Assembly (NCBI RefSeq): GCF_001411555.2
Contig: NC_049909.1
Span: forward strand, 4,325,875 to 4,389,874
DNA length: 64,000 bases
DNA from: Juglans regia
Taxonomy: Eukaryota; Streptophyta; Magnoliopsida; Fagales; Juglandaceae
Reading direction: 5' to 3'
A program made the translations under genes and the position numbers. The notes under the pieces were generated by a model. It saw only the letters and a program-made list of their open reading frames with translations. It was not told where the DNA came from and did no database searches. Below are positions 51,382-63,589 of the stretch, piece after piece (position 1 is the stretch's first letter; each line of letters starts with the position of its first letter).

Positions 51382-52187
51382 TGATATGAACCCGCGGGAA
51401 AGGAATCCCTTGAACCCACAGTCAATTTGAAAACTCCCCAAGAAAGCCAAAATCAAGTCAATGGATGGAGAACCTAGACCCGATGAGAACTCGTTTCAAG
51501 AACCTAGATTATATTAAAATCTAGACCCGTTGAAGAACCCGTCTCAAGAACCCAGATTACAAAGGAGGAACGCCACAAAGGTTGTGATTTACCTCTGATA
51601 AGTTCAAAAGTTCAATTAAGAACAAGAGGAGTAAAACTCAACTCACAATGAATAAATTCATCAAATATCATAAACTTCATAATCTGATTAGAATGAGGCT
51701 ACATAGAGTATTTAAAGGAAAACCTAATGAAACCCTAGCCAAAATAAACCCCCATCTTCCAAAAGTACCCCTGGATGAACAGTGCCGCGGCTACAGTGCC
51801 GAGCTACAGTAACTCGGCTACAGTAACCCTAACCCTAGTTCAATAAAATAATAACTTTCCCAACATGCCCTTGCATAAGCCCCCTTAAGTGCTTCCCATA
51901 ATAAACTCAATTATTCTAAACAAATAAAATAAGTTCTTTAAATGAATTAAATAAGTTGAAACCCTTCAAGAGCCCAAGCCTTTAAGTCTTGTCGTTGCCA
52001 TCTTCCATAGCTGATCAAATGAATTAAAACTGGATCTTCATCCTTCAAGCCCCATCTTGAATGTTGGGCTCTTGCTAAACTTGTCCCAAGTGGATTGCAT
52101 CAATCATTGCATTGTCTCCTTGATCTTCTTGGCCCATCTGGAAGTTGTAAATGATCTTTAAGATTAGGCTCATCTTGGTTCCCATCA
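51382..52187 (-). repeat. 5' LTR of copy I (806 bp)
   Basis: Complete ends, from TGATGGGAACC (52187) to TTCATATCA (51382). Contains the minisatellite and telomere-like CCCTAACCCTAG at about 51820-51840. Confidence 0.95.
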
Positions 52188-52825
52188 GAAAATATCCCAA
52201 GAAAGTCAAAATCAAGTCAATGGATGGAGAATCTAGACCCGTTGAAGAACCCGTCTCAAGAACAGAGATTACAAAGGAGGAACGCCACAATGGTTGTGAT
52301 TTACCTTTGATAAGTTCAAAAGTTCAATTAAGAACAAGAGGAGTAAAACCCAACTCACAATGAATAAATTCATCAAATTTCATAAACTTCATAAAACTTC
52401 TGAAAATGAGGCTACAAAGAGTATTTAAACCAAAACCTAATTAAAACCCTAGATAAAAAATAAAACCCCATCTTCCAAAAATACCCCTTAGTGAACAGTG
52501 CCGCGGCTACAGTATGCGCTACAGTAACTAGGCTACAGTAACCCTAGTTCAATAAAACAATAACTTTCCCAACATGCCCTTACATAGGCATAAACCCAAT
52601 TATTCTATGCAAATAAAATAGCTCCCTGAAATTAATTAAATAAATTGAAAGCCTTCAAATGCCCAAAGACTATAAGTCATGTTGTTGCCCTTTCCACAGC
52701 TTATGAAATGAATCAAAGCATAATCTTCATCATTTAAGCCCTTGAACTTGTATTTGGCCCATCTGGAACTTGCAACATATCTTTAAGACATATCTTTAAG
52801 ACTAGGCCCACCTTGGTTCCCATCA
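52188..52825 (-). repeat. Partial family 1 LTR (J)
   Basis: A minus-strand LTR of the A/L subfamily. It begins TGATGGGAACCAAGG at 52825 and lacks the last ~45 bases of the normal LTR, ending at GAAAATATCCC where copy I starts. A block is also deleted near 52235 (one GTTCTTGAAACGAG unit missing) and a short duplication ATCTTTAAGAC is present near 52775-52800. Confidence 0.88.
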
Positions 52826-54703
52826 GAAAAGAAAGGAAAAGAAAAAAAAAAAAAACAAAATCCGAGATTTTTTTTTCTTGAGCCATATCATCAAAGGGGG
52901 TGCATACATTATTCTAGTTGGTATCTTATCTTATAGTATTATTTCATTCGTATAATTTCCTTGATTCCCGTGCCGTTTTTTTTTTCTTTCATTCCTTCTG
53001 TATTTCTCTTGTTCTTGTTTCTTGGACCTAATTACTAGTTGGGATAAAATAAGGTTGCTTTGTCTTGATTGAGTCAATTAGTTCTTAAAGAACTTGAGTG
53101 TGAATACTCTTGAGGTAAATGGCAAGAGAGTGTGAGACCATTATCGGAAAAAAAGCCAATTAAGAGTGAAACACGAGTGGAGTATCATTATTCGAATGTA
53201 AACACGTAAGGGAGTGTGTGAGATTTACTTTTTTTTGCCACTAACATTCTTTTGTGTAGCACCTGATAATGTCTCATCGGAGTAGCGCCTCACCAAGGGG
53301 GAGAGCAGATAACTCATCCTTTGTGTTGCAAGCCATGCAACAACAGTTTGAGCTGTTGAACTTGGTGTTGGGTGAAGTGAGGGATAGGACGGATAATCAA
53401 GAAGCAGTGATTAAAAATCTACAAGGTGGGAGGGACATGAGGCAACGTGAGCATAGAGTTGAAAATCAGTATGAGAATGAAGGAGATGGTGAGGATGAGG
53501 AAGACTTAGCATCTGACGTTGGGTTGGGTAGAAATAGAAGAGTTAGGCATGAAAGAGGGCTTGAGGGGAATCTAAGGGTTCGGGATGGTGTAGATAGAGA
53601 CCTTGGTAGCATCAAAATGAAAATACCATCTTTCCAAGGTAGAACTGACCTTGAGGTTTATCTAGAGTGGGAGAAAAAAATAGAGTTGGTGTTTGATTGC
53701 CATAATTACTGTGAGGAGAAGAAAGTGAAGTTGGCGGTAATTGAGTTCACTGATTATGCTATTATTTGGTGGGGATCAATTAGTGACCAATAGGAGGAAT
53801 TATGAGAGGCCTATAGAGACATGGGGAGAGTTGAAAGCTCTCATGAGGCGGGAATTTGTTCCAAGCCATTACTATAGATACCTTTACCAGAAATTACAAA
53901 ATCTTACAAAGGGGTCTAGGAGTGTGGAGGATTACCATAAGGAGATGGAGGTGGCGATGATTCGGGCTAATGTAGAGGAGGATCGAGAGGCCACCATGGC
54001 TAGATTTTTGAGCGGTTTGAATAGGGACATAGCCAATGTAATTGAATTGCAGCATTATGTGGAGATAGAGGACATGGTGCACATAGCTATGAAGGTGGAG
54101 AGACAATTAAAGAGAAAAGGGACAGCTAGGTACACTTCGGTTTCTAGCACTACTTGGAAATCAAATTGGGATAGGAATGATCCAGCTGAAGCAAAGAGAA
54201 AGACTGAACCACCTAAAGGAAAAGATGAGGGAACTAGCAACAAACCCAAGGTAGAATCCCAACTTTCACGGAATAGAGATATTAAATGTTTTAAGTATTT
54301 GAGTTCAGGGCACATTGCTTCTCAATGTCCAAATAGGAGGGTGATGATTATGCGTGATAATGGGGAGGTGATGACTGAGAGTGAGGATGATAGTGATGAG
54401 GTGCCCGAGTTGGTTGATGCTAGTGATGATGATGGAGTGGTATACACAGGTGAGTCTCTTGTTGCCAGGCGTGCTCTCAATGCACACATTAAGGTGGATG
54501 ATGCAGAGCAACAGCAAGAGAACATTTTCCATACTAGATGCCATGTCAACAATAAGGTATGTAGTATGATCATTGATGGGGGGAGTTGTACTAATGTAGC
54601 TAGCACTACTTTGGTTGAGAAATTTAATTTACCAACCTTAAAACACTCTAGACCATACAAATTGCAGTAGTTGAATGATTGTGGAGAGGTTAGGGTGGAT
54701 AAA
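52826..54703 (+). mobile_element. Family 1 element fragment, copy K (leader to protease)
   Basis: Starts abruptly in the AAAAG tract of the leader, next to the outer end of LTR J in opposite orientation. The leader (to 53268) shows the conserved GAAACACGAGTGGAG and ACACGTAAGGGAGTGTGTGAG blocks. It carries the most complete Gag plus zinc knuckle and protease start, then stops at the hAT-like element at about 54704. No LTR of its own remains. Confidence 0.85.
53269..54703 (+). pseudogene. Gag with zinc knuckle and protease start, copy K
   Basis: Starts MSHRSSASPRGRADNSS. One extra G near 53771 (GGTGGGGATC for GGTGGGATC) shifts the frame between the two halves of the Gag domain; the second half continues open from there. 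After Gag comes a zinc knuckle CFKYLSSGHIASQC in which the second Cys is Tyr. An acidic linker (ESEDDSDEVPELVDASDDDG) follows, then the protease with a canonical IIDGGSCTNVASTTLVEKF active site. A stop at 54668-54670 follows, and sequence resembling the next motif (DCGEVRVDK) ends at the hAT junction. This copy shows what D, I and M have lost. Confidence 0.87.
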
Positions 54704-57168
54704 TGATCACAAAGCTATTCCGATACCCGATTATCCGATTTGGCCGATACCCGATTACCCGACCCGAACATTGTTTTCGGAATACCCGATTACCCGAAAT
54801 TTTTTTTTTTTTAAGTCTCTTATTCTTCAGAGTCCAAGAGTTTACAAAAAATCTGTTTGTAAATATACACATCAAGAAAAAACTAAAAAAATGAGTATTG
54901 ATCCAATCACCCACAAACTCTGTTCAAAACAGCAACTACTAACCAAAACTCTAGTACAACAAATGATCAACCCAGCATGAAAAAGAGCAATAACAGAAAC
55001 AAATTACTTCTCTATCTCTAGTACAGCGATTGATCAACCTCATCAACCTTGTGGCAACACCGGAGCGATATAGCTTCTACATAAGCAGTGCCCTTGATTG
55101 AGCATTCAAAGACTGTATAAGAGAGAACTCACATCAGCAAGGAACTAATTCTGTAACAATTTGACTATTCAACATCACAGGCACTATATCAAAAAATAAA
55201 AATAGAAAAGACCCACAGTTACTGCTGCAGAAGAGGACCTCAGCTTTCTAATCTTAACAATTGTCAACATTACAACAAAAATCTTTTTCGTTTGAAACAA
55301 CACTTCAGTCAAACTCCAATGCAACCATAAGATATTTAGTTGTGCTTAATATAATACCTTTGTGATTCAGCAAGTAAGCTGATTCTATGAAAAGTCAGCA
55401 ATCATAATGGCAAAGAATGAAAAGTCAATGAGGTTATGCAGAAGGCAGTACATGAACCAAATGCAAAAGGCACCCACCAACAAACTGCCCAAAATGGTAA
55501 AGGTCCACCACCCCAAGAGCCCCATAACACAAAACCTCACAAGGTTTAATGAGAGCTACACTGGCAGGTTTCCATCAAATTTTGGTGATAGATCTGTTCA
55601 AGATTGCAAAACTTCTGGTTTCTGGAAGCGGCTGATGAAAGCTCAATACTGAAAGGCCATGTTATTGATAATCTCAAAAATGTCTTAATGTAATAATTCA
55701 ACCACAATATTAATCAGATGTTATGTGGTATTCATATGCATTCATTAACAAATAAAGCTTGTGCTTGATTAATGTTCTTCCATTTCACACACACAAAGAA
55801 AAAATTAATACAGCTTAATAGCTTATCATGATCATCAAAGGATCCTATGATCAGATTGTGCACAAACAACAATACCAAACAGAGAAAAATGCTGCTTAAG
55901 AAAAGTGAAAATGGAAAAAAAATTAAGAAAGATAACAAAATCTAATCATTCTGTGTTTAAGCTATTATATATATCTTCCTTAACCTAAAGAAGCAAGCAT
56001 TCCAAACCCAGATCATATATATATATACAAACACACACTAAACATCCTTGAGATCCCTCCCCCATAAATGGCTGCAAAGTGAGTTACAGCAAAAGAATGC
56101 AACTTTAGACACACCTAGAAGTGGATATGGAAGAGATCGATGGGAGCTGGAGGGAGTTGAATTTGGGTCAATGGTTTTGTGTTCCGAGGTAAGGGGCATG
56201 CAATCCTTTGATTCCAAGAGGATTAAATATATGTATACATATATTACAAGAGGCAGCTTTCTGGGCAGCCACAATACCAACTCTTAATACCCACAAAAAT
56301 CAGTTTCAGTACTGGTGACCCACCAATGCCCCCAATATCTATCTCCCATACCATATCCAAACTAAGAAAAAACCATCAAGAATTGTTGGTATAAAGGTGA
56401 ACATCAAGAAACAAAATTATTAATTTACCATGCATCATTGTTCTTGCTTTCCTTTATGAGAATTGTTAATGTATAATCAAGTATATCCAATGAATGTATA
56501 ACTGTTGGATATAAGAGGGTAGTGTGTGATTTTGCCCCAACTCCATCTCTAAAAAAAAAAAAACTGCTTGGTATTAGAGCAAAGTTAATAGGACATTTTT
56601 TGAATTTACTCAGTCTCTCTCTTCCGTTTATTTTCTCTCCAACCCACCATTTTCCTCTATTCCATTTCTTCTTTTCTCTAAACCCCATCTCTAAAACAAA
56701 AAGAACTACTTGGAATAGTGTGTTTGCTCAAAAATTCCTTTGGTGGGTTCAAAAAGACTCGTAGACTTGACTCAAGGCATGCAGATTATGCTATGAATAA
56801 AAGTAATCAACATGGGCAATCACAAAAATTCAGAACTACAAAAATCAACAGCTTGATTCCGTTTTTAAATAATCTGTTTTCCAACCATCCAAACACCCAT
56901 AAACCAAACGACAAACCCACTAACCTTGATTCTGAGTTGCGATGGAGAGAGTGAGATCTGCGATGGAGAGAGTTGTGATGGAGAGAGTGGGCTTGCGAGG
57001 AGGAGAGTGGCTGCGAGGTAGAGAATGTCGAGCGGGTTTTCCCGTGATATTAGATGCAATCGGGTAAACGGGTATTACCCGTTTAAAAACGAATCGGGTA
57101 ATGGGTATTCCGTTTCCGATTTAAAACAACAACAGGTCGGGTAATTCGGTCTTTTTGTTCACCCCTAT
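54704..57168. mobile_element. Probable non-autonomous Ac-like hAT element (about 2.5 kb)
   Basis: The left end is rich in ACCCGA/ACCCGATTA direct motifs (54715-54800). The right end has the inverse, TCGGGTAA and CGGGTATTACCCG (57060-57150), and finishes GTTCACCCCTA. Read inwards the right end starts TAGGGGTGAACAAA, like Ac-type hAT termini; the left could start TAGGGTGGATAAA at 54691, overlapping gypsy sequence. Subterminal repeat clusters of this kind are known for Ac-family elements. No transposase was found. The interior (54820-57000) has only short frames and may hold captured host DNA. Flanks belong to different elements, so no 8-bp duplication can be shown. Confidence 0.6.
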
Positions 57169-58410
57169 ATGCAGCAGCCCCATTGATCATAAGGTTTAAT
57201 CAACAAATTTCTTTATTTCTCTTTGTTGTAACTATGTAGCAACTTTGAATATGCTACCTTCTCTTTTCTTCATCTTCTTCTTTTCTTTTCTTTTCTTTTC
57301 CTTTCATTTCTTTTCTTTTCTTTTCTTTTCTTTTCCTTTCTTTTCTTTTCTCTAATTCATCCACAAACAGCAATATTCAGTTGTGAAAACCAACCAATTG
57401 AATTCAAACACACAAGCATGGACAAATGAAGTAGAAGAGAATCAATGGAACGACACTCCAAGCAATTGACAAACTTAGAGATGCAGGAAACCCTAGAATT
57501 TTGAAACCCTAGGTGATGCAAATTTCAGCCAAACCCAAAACCCTAAGAATTTCGGCAGCCTACTTTTTGTTTCTATTTTTTTTTTTGGGCAACCCTAGAA
57601 CAATGAAGCCCTAGAATTAAATTTAAGAATGCTAAAATTAAAAGATAGAATCAGACCTGATTGGAAACCTTGCTCTGAATACCAAATGATATGAACCCGC
57701 GGGAAAGGAATTCCCTTGAACTCATAATCAATTTAAAAACTCTCCAAAAACGCCAAAGTCAAGTCAACGGATGGAGAATCTAGACCCGATGAGAACTCGT
57801 TTCAAGAACCTAGATTATATCAAAATCTAGACTCGTTGAAGAACCCGTTACAAGAACCCAGATTACAAAGGAGGAACGCCACAAAGGTTGTGATTTACCT
57901 CTGATAAGTTCAAAAGTTCAATTAAGAACAAGAGGAATAAAACTCAACTCACAATAAATAAATTCATCCAATTTCATGAACTTCATAAACTTTTGAAAAT
58001 GAGACTACAAAGAGTATTTAAACCAAAACCTAATTAAAACCCTAGATAAAATAAAACCCCATCTTTCAAAAATACCCCTGAGTGAGCAGTGCCGCAGCTA
58101 CAGTATGGCACTACAGTAACTCGGCTACAGTAACCCTAACCCTAGTTCAATAAAATAATAATTTTCCCAACATGCCCTTACATAGGCATAAACCCAATTA
58201 TTCTAAGCAAATAAAATTGGTCCTTGAAATTAATTAAATAAGTTGAAAGCCTTCAAGTGTCCAAAGCCTATAAGTCATGTTGTTGCCCTTTCCATAGCTT
58301 ATGAAATGAATCAAAGCATAATCTTCATCGTTTAAGCCCTTGAACTTGTATTTGGGTCATCTGGAACTTCCAACATATCTTTAAGACTAGGCCCACCTTG
58401 GTTCCCATCA
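57169..58410 (-). mobile_element. Family 1 element fragment, copy L (5' LTR and leader)
   Basis: Minus strand: LTR at 58410-57687, primer binding site TGGTATTCAGAGC at 57684-57672, and leader with CTAGGGTTTC blocks and the AAAAG tract (57352-57282), ending at the hAT-like element near 57169. All coding sequence is gone. Confidence 0.9.
57687..58410 (-). repeat. 5' LTR of copy L (724 bp, short subfamily)
   Basis: Matches LTRs A and J in its U3. The outer flank begins AATTA. It cuts into the LINE ORF1 fragment that follows. Confidence 0.92.
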
Positions 58411-58711
58411 AATTATTAATGAACGATCGTATAGCATTCAAAGAAGGCCACTATTTTAGAAACTTTAAAACAATGGAAAAACGGAACGGTTCTGCAGATC
58501 GTGCAATCTCCTCCTTAGAAAACTGAAAACAGATTTCACCATCCACATATTTTGGCCCACGATGAGGCACAATCATTTTAGGAATGGGTTGCGGGACCGT
58601 GGAGACAAGATCAACGTAGGAACATCGATTTGCCTCTACGGCGCTCGCTGTCATGCAGCCCAACCACGTAATGAACCCTAGCAAAGTTATATCGCCAAAT
58701 CGCCAGAGCAA
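58411..58711 (-). pseudogene. LINE ORF1 N-terminal fragment (DUF4283-type protein)
   Basis: From ATG at 58711: MLWRFGDITLLGFITWLGCM, then LVSTVPQPIPKMIVPHRGPK, YVDGEICFQFSKEEIARSAE and PFRFSIVLKFLK, a TAG stop, and WPSLNAIRSFINN to 58411, where copy L begins. The SKEEI..A..FRFSIVLKFL and SLNAIRSFI pattern is that of DUF4283 domains in plant LINE ORF1 and related transposon proteins. The stop and truncation make it a relic. Confidence 0.7.
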
Positions 58712-58739
58712 ATCAAAAAAAGGTACCGTACATTTCTTT

Positions 58740-59484
58740 TATTCTTCATAAAATATCTTTAAATACTTTAACGTTAGAAGCTGAATGGTTTAAGACCAAG
58801 TGATGTCCTAGAAATCCATATAAGCACTAAAGCACATGAGGAAGGGTTTTAGATGCACTTTCTAATATAGTATGTTTTGATTTACAGCTTGCTAGTATTC
58901 CTTACGTGGATTTTGTAAATATACACTCAACTTACTCTTGGTTAATATTCGCATGTGATTGTGTAAATCTTTCCATGGTTTTTGTTTGTTTTGTTTGTTA
59001 TCTCTTGGATGTTTTTCTGTATATGTTAATATGATCTTGAGTAACTCTAAGGAATGAATTATATGTTTCGGATTTGTGATGAAATTTCCATGAAAGTTGT
59101 CTATGAGTTTCGGTTTTCACTTGATTAAGGTTGATGGTATTGCAACATGATGTTTCGGTTTGAACATACTTTGGAAGTGTTGAACTTAGCCAAAAATCTA
59201 TGATTTCATGTCTTAGTTTACTATGTTTTGATTTCTATAATATATGTTTGAGGATTGGAACATGTTTATGAGATGAATCTTCATGTTTTGGTGCCTATAA
59301 GTTTCGGCCTAAGCAAGTTCTCATGGTTCTATGTATGCGTTATGGTATCTCATATGGTTTATGTTATCATGTTATGAAATGAACATGTTATGCTTGGTTA
59401 TTTCATGCACGGCATTTTGCATGTCATATGTCAAGTATGAGTAAGCATGTTTAAGTCTCATGTCACATGCATTTGGGGAAGAAG
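58740..59484 (+). mobile_element. Repeat X, copy 3 (fragment)
   Basis: The stretch TTTACAGCTTGCTAGTATTCC near 58885 and the following GGATTTTGTAAATATACACT correspond to 15950-16000 in X copy 1. The end TCTCATGTCACATGCATTTG near 59455-59475 corresponds to the minus strand around 31340 in copy 2. It is cut by copy M, whose flank is AGAAG (59480-59484). Confidence 0.65.
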
Positions 59485-60290
59485 TGATATGAACCCGCGG
59501 GAATGAAATCCTTTGAACCCACAGTCAATTTGAAAACTCCCCAAGAAAGCCAAAATCAAGTCAATGGATGGAGAACCTAGACCCGATGAGAACCCGTTTC
59601 AAGAACCTAGATTATATTAAAATCTAGACCCGTTGAAGAACCCGTCTCAAGAACCCAGATTACAAAGGAGGAACGCCACAAAGGTTGTGATTTACCTTTG
59701 ATAAGTTCAAAAGTTCAATTAAGAACAAGAGGAGTAAAACTCAACTCACAATGAATAAATTCATCAAATTTTATAAATTTCATAATCTGATTAGAATGAG
59801 GCTACATAGAGTATTTAAAGGAAAACCTAATGAAACCCTAGCCAAAATAAACCCCCATCTTCCAAAAGTACCCCTGGATGAACAGTGCCGCGGCTACAGT
59901 GCCGAGCTACAGTAACTCGGCTACAGTAACCCTAACCCTAGTTCAATAAAATAATAACTTTCCCAACATGCCCTTGCATAAGCCCCCTTAAGTGCTTTCC
60001 ATAATAAACTCAATTATTCTAAACAAATAAAATAAGTTCTTTAAATGAATTAAATAAGTTGAAACCCTTCAAGAGCCCAAGCCTTTAAGTCTTGTCGTTG
60101 CCATCTTCCATAGCTGATCAAATGAATTAAAACTGGATCTTCATCCTTCAAGCCCCATCTTGAATGTTGGGCTCTTGCTAAACTTGTCCCAAGTGGATTG
60201 CATCAATCATTGCATTGTCTCCTTGATCTTCTTGGCCCATCTGGAAGTTGTAAATGATCTTTAAGATTAGGCTCATCTTGGTTCCCATCA
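59485..60290 (-). repeat. 3' LTR of copy M (806 bp)
   Basis: Complete ends; polypurine tract on the minus strand at 60291-60304. A few differences from copy I's 3' LTR. Confidence 0.95.
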
Positions 60291-62763
60291 TTCCCCCTCT
60301 CCTCAAGAGGATTTGACCTCGAATCTCCACCTGGATCAAAGGGAAAATGGTTAGTAACATTGAAAATAGTAGAAACATGATACTTACCTGGAAGATCCAT
60401 TAGACATGCATTTTCAATAATTTGTTCAAGAATTTGGAATAGTCCATCCAAGCTACTCCTATCATCAATTGGTAAAGACTTTAAATCTGAAGGAGGAAAT
60501 GGATTAAGTATACAAACAATTTCAATTGGTGAAAATTTAGTAGTAGCATGAACACTCCAATTATATGTAAACTCAATGATTGGCAAACAATACTCCCACA
60601 AATGTTCATGAAGCACATCTAAAGTCTTCCCCGAACCAAAATGACCACTCCAATATGCACACTCAATGAATGGCAAATGATACTCCCGCAAACGTTCATG
60701 CAACAAGTCTGAAATCTTATATTCACCAGAATGACCACTACAATTATATGCAAACTCAATGAAACACAAATGATACTCCCTCAAACGTTCATGCAACACG
60801 TCAATGTATGACAAATGATACTCCCACAAATGTTCATGCAATACATTAATGAATGACAAATGATACTTCCACAAACGTTCGTGCAACACGTCTTTGAATG
60901 GCAAATGATATTCCCACAAACATTTATACAACACAACAAACGTTTTCCTTACACCAAGGTTACCCAACAAACCAGCATGTCCATCACAGACAAGCAACAT
61001 ACGCATAAAACTAGTAGGCACACAAAATTTATTCATTCTAAACAAGTACCAATCTAGTTTATAGAACTTACCAAATGATGATTTCTCACATGTTCCATAC
61101 ACACTAGCAAAGTCATCATCATTAGCATGCAATTCCTTCTCATATTCAAGTCTCAACAATTTTGCATCTAAAATGAAGATAAGGACATACCTTCTTGCTA
61201 AAGCCTCAACCACAAAATTTTCCATACCTTGTGTGTATTTGAATACATGAGGAAAAGTCTCAATACAATCCTCCCACTTAGCATGCATTCTAGTCAACAA
61301 CTTACCTTGTCCCTTTAAATGTGTCAAGGACTCATGTTCTTCCAAGAAAGGTTGGGTAGGGATAGTCGCACCTGACACAAAATAAATGTAGTGCTCTATC
61401 TCCCTAATAGGTGGCAATCCACTAAACACGCCGCTAGAAATCACGACCTTATATCCCTGCAACAAAGAAACAACAACACTAGGCAAAGAGTCGTTAAATT
61501 CATTAGTATAAAAGCTTGCCTTAGCATAAAAACTCACTTTTGCCTTTTTGTTTCTCTCTGCAATCTCTTTTTCTTTTTCCTCTTGTGCAACTCTTTTTTC
61601 TTGACTCTCAGCCACCTCTCTATTTTCTTTTTCACTCTTTCTTTCTCTTGATGTTTCGGCCTCATTCTTTTTTTTCCTCTCACTCTCTTTTTCTATTTCA
61701 CGCTCTCTTTTTCTTCCACTCTCCTCTTTTTTTGAGCTCTCGGCCTCACAATATTTTTGCAACTCATTCTCTTTTTTTCTTGAGGTTTCAGTCTCACCCA
61801 AATCATTTCCCTTAGGTGGTTCGTCGGCCTTCCCCCTTATTACAACTTGATCATTTTTGTCCAACTTTGGTTTCCAAGGAGTACTAGAAACTGAAGTATA
61901 CCTTGATGTACCCTTTCCTTTTAGCCGCCTCTCCACCTTCATAGCCATGTGCACCATATCCTCTACCTCCACATAATGTTGCAACTCAACTACATTGGCT
62001 ATCTCCGTATTCAACCCACTCAAAAATCTTGTCATCGTGGCCTCCTGATCCTCTACTACATTAGCCCGAATCATAGCCACCTCCATCTCCTTATGGTAAT
62101 CCTCTACACTCCTAGACCCTTGTGTAAGATTTTTTAATTTTTGGTAGAGGTCTCTATAGTAATGGCTAGGTACAAATCTCCGCCTCATGATAGCTTTTAA
62201 CTCTCTCCATGTTTTTACAGGCCTCTCAAGATTCTTTCTCCTATTGGTCACTAATTGATCCCACCAAATAGCCGCATAATCAGTGAACTCAATTACAGCC
62301 AACTTCACCTTCTTCTCCTCAGAGTAATTATGACAATCAAACACCAACTCTATTCTTTTCTCCCACTCTAAATAAACTTCAGGGTCGGTTCTACCTTGGA
62401 ATGATGGTATTTTCATTTTGATGCTCCCAAGGTTCTTATCTACTCTATCTCGACCCCCTGAGTTTGCCCTAGGCCTCTTCCATGCCTAACTCCTCTATGT
62501 CCACCCAATCCAACTTCAAACGTTAAGCCTTCATCATCCTCACCAAACTCTCCATTCTTATACCCATTCTCAATTCTAGGCTCACGTCGCCTCCTATCTC
62601 TCTCACATTGCAGATTTCTAATCACTGCTTCTTGATTATCCATACTATCCCTCACTTCACCCAACACCAAGTTCAACTGCTCAAACTGTTGTTGCATGGC
62701 TTGCAACACAATGGATGAGTTATATTCTCTCCCCCTTACTGATGAGCTACTCCGATGAGACAT
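60203..62763 (-). pseudogene. Chimeric Gag / RT-stub / integrase-fragment polyprotein, copy M (1-base deletion)
   Basis: Same protein as copy I over 2561 bases, against 2562 in I and D. One A is missing near 62470 (CCCTAGGCC for CCCTAAGGCC), which shifts the frame after RGLG in the Gag N-terminal region. The remaining 737 codons are open from 62416 to 60203. Otherwise only scattered substitutions separate it from copy I. The single lesion, and LTRs that look very similar, point to a recent insertion. Confidence 0.9.
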
Positions 62764-63216
62764 TATAATGTGCTGCACAAAAAGAAAGTTAGTGGAAAAC
62801 CTCACACACTGCCTTACGTGTTTGCACTCAAATAATGGCACTCAACTCGTGTTTCACTCTTAGTTGGCTTTTTTCCAATAATAGTCTCACACTCTCTTGC
62901 CTTTTACCTCGAGAGCTTTCCCACTCAAGTTCTTTCAGAACTAAATGAACTCAATCAAGACAAGGCAACCTTGTTTTATCCCAACTAGTAATTAGATCCA
63001 GGAAACAAGAACAAGAGAAACATGAAGGAATAAAAATGACACGAGAATCAATGAAGTTATACGAATGAAAGACTAACAATAAGACAATATACCAACTTGA
63101 GTGATGTATGCAGCAGCCCCTTTGATCATAAGGTTTAATCAACAAATTTCTTTCTTTCTCTTTGTTGTAACTATGTAGCAACTTTGAATACTCTACCTTC
63201 TCTTTTCTTCATCTTC

Positions 63217-63283
63217 TTCTTTTCGAATTTTCTTTTTTTTCTTTTCTTTTCTTTTCTTTTCTTTTCCTTTCTTTTCTTCTCTC
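63217..63283 (-). repeat. AAAAG pentamer tract in the leader of copy M
   Basis: TTTTC pentamers on the plus strand, shorter than in copy I. Confidence 0.88.
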
Positions 63284-63589
63284 TAATTCATCCACAAACA
63301 GCAATATTCAATTGTGAAAACCAACCAATTGAATTCAAAACACACAAGCATGGACAATGAAGTAGAAGAGAATCAATGGAACGACACTCCAAGCAATTGA
63401 CAAACTTAGAGATGCAGGAAACCCTAGGTGATGCAAATTTCAGCCAAACACAAAACCCTAAGAATTTCGGCAGCCTACTTTTTGTTTCTTTTTTTTTTTT
63501 TTTTTGGCAACCCTAGAACAATGAAGCCCTAGAATTAAATTTAAGGATGCTAAAATTAAAAGATAGAATCAGACCTGATTGGAAACCTT

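Larger units (their letters stand above)
47205..52187 (-). mobile_element. Family 1 element, copy I, full length, no matching target duplication
   Basis: LTRs of 806 bp at each end (47205-48010 and 51382-52187), primer binding site, leader and an intact 853-codon ORF. The left flank is TAAGA (47200-47204) and the right flank GAAAA, so the target site duplication is missing. The right flank is a partial family 1 LTR (J), suggesting recombination or deletion after insertion. Nearly identical to copy M. Confidence 0.93.

Noticed and set aside
55407..55652. 81-codon frame starting MAKNEKSMRLCRRQ as a gene
   Set aside because: No family was recognised and there is no support from neighbours; mentioned only as possibly captured DNA within the hAT-like element.
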